A stretch of 6,176 nucleotides of DNA from Propionibacteriaceae bacterium (GTDB lineage: Bacteria > Actinomycetota > Actinomycetes > Propionibacteriales > Propionibacteriaceae). This document shows positions 5,798 through 6,176 of the stretch, piece after piece. The notes under the pieces are model-generated. The model did not search any database. It was not told the origin of the DNA and saw nothing but the letters and a program-made list of their open reading frames with translations. Both the position numbers and the translations under genes were made by a program. Location of the stretch: assembly GCA_031268065.1 (NCBI GenBank), contig JAIRXX010000030.1, positions 1-6,176 of the forward strand. The letters run 5' to 3'. The number at the start of each line of letters is the position of its first letter. Within the stretch, counting starts at the first letter, position 1.

Positions 5798-6176
5798 GTG
5801 CTTGATCCACGCGAACTGTATAGCTACGACTCCCAGGTGCGGTCGGAACTAGACGGCCTGAACCCGGTGCTCGTCCATCTGCTCGACGGGTATATCGATG
5901 CCGGGTCGGTTTCGCACGGGCTGCGTAAGTACATTTTGGAACAGTGCGACCATGCCGTTTTGGCCGAATTCGACCTCGACCAGGTTCACGATTACCGCTA
6001 TCGCCGTCCGCAATTTGTCTTCGACACCAACCGGTTGGACTCGATGATCGACTTCTCACTGGCGATCCACCGGGTGACCGATCCCGCTGGCAAGACATTT
6101 CTGCTGCTGGCAGGCCCGGAGCCGGACCACCAGTGGCACCGGGTGGCCGCGGGTGTCTTCGAGGTTTGCCAGGACA
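5798..6176 (+). CDS. PAC2 family protein, N-terminal part
   Basis: This open frame runs off the right edge; 126 codons are visible from the GTG at 5798 and there is no stop. It opens VLDPRELYSYDSQV, continues with PVLVHLLDGYIDAGSVSHGL (about residues 23-42), then a FDLDQVHDYRYRRPQ segment, and later FLLLAGPEPDHQWHR. These are the landmarks of actinobacterial PAC2-type proteins (PF09754), which are related in fold to the archaeal/eukaryotic proteasome-assembly chaperone PAC2 and to purine-nucleoside-phosphorylase-like folds. Full members are about 290-330 aa, so more than half is missing here. Biochemical function in bacteria is not settled. No clear Shine-Dalgarno site precedes the GTG. It begins nine bases after the USP stop and in the same frame, so translation probably depends on ribosomes finishing the USP gene. 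Confidence 0.88.
   Translation, partial: MLDPRELYSYDSQVRSELDGLNPVLVHLLDGYIDAGSVSHGLRKYILEQCDHAVLAEFDLDQVHDYRYRRPQFVFDTNRLDSMIDFSLAIHRVTDPAGKTFLLLAGPEPDHQWHRVAAGVFEVCQD

Noticed and set aside
1..6176. Search for tRNA/rRNA genes, CRISPR repeats, insertion sequences, attachment sites, toxin-antitoxin or defence genes
   Set aside because: I saw no regularly spaced repeats, no transposase or integrase motifs, and no tRNA-like cloverleaf. All stretches longer than about 160 bases are covered by ordinary coding genes.

Overview
The window looks like chromosome from a high-GC Gram-positive bacterium (Actinomycetota). GC is high by eye, third codon positions are mostly G or C, GTG starts are used, genes are tightly packed, and the last gene belongs to the actinobacterial type of PAC2 protein. 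I cannot name the genus. There is no rRNA, tRNA, transposon, CRISPR array or phage gene, and no sign of recent transfer.

Layout. Bases 1-2220 (+ strand) hold a three-gene ABC importer of the TrpX/TrpY/TrpZ class (COG2984/COG4120/COG1101): the C-terminal end of the lipoprotein-type substrate-binding protein, a membrane permease, and an ATPase whose ATG overlaps the permease stop by one base. An unusually good stem-loop with a T-tract (311-352) sits between the binding-protein and permease genes. It probably acts as a partial terminator or mRNA 3'-end stabiliser that sets the ratio of binding protein to membrane complex. Bases 2268-4722 (- strand) hold a family-3 membrane acyltransferase followed downstream by a CorA-type Mg2+/Co2+ channel. 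These two genes are separated by 160 bp that contain several stem-loops. Bases 4883-6176 (+ strand) hold a tandem-domain universal stress protein (USP), then the start of a PAC2-family protein beginning nine bases after the USP stop and probably cotranscribed with it. The ABC and corA genes converge across a 47-bp gap. The acyltransferase and USP genes diverge from a roughly 160-bp promoter region.

Function. The ABC genes form one transport machine: binding protein outside, permease in the membrane, ATPase in the cytoplasm. Its substrate cannot be read from this sequence; aromatic amino acids are the precedent from streptococcal TrpXYZ. The acyltransferase, CorA, USP and PAC2 genes are ordinary chromosomal functions with no clear shared pathway.

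I see no convincing evidence of a new biological system. The most useful second-look items are non-coding: the intra-operon hairpin at 311-352, the two mutually exclusive hairpins upstream of corA, and the hairpin and complementary segments in the USP leader.
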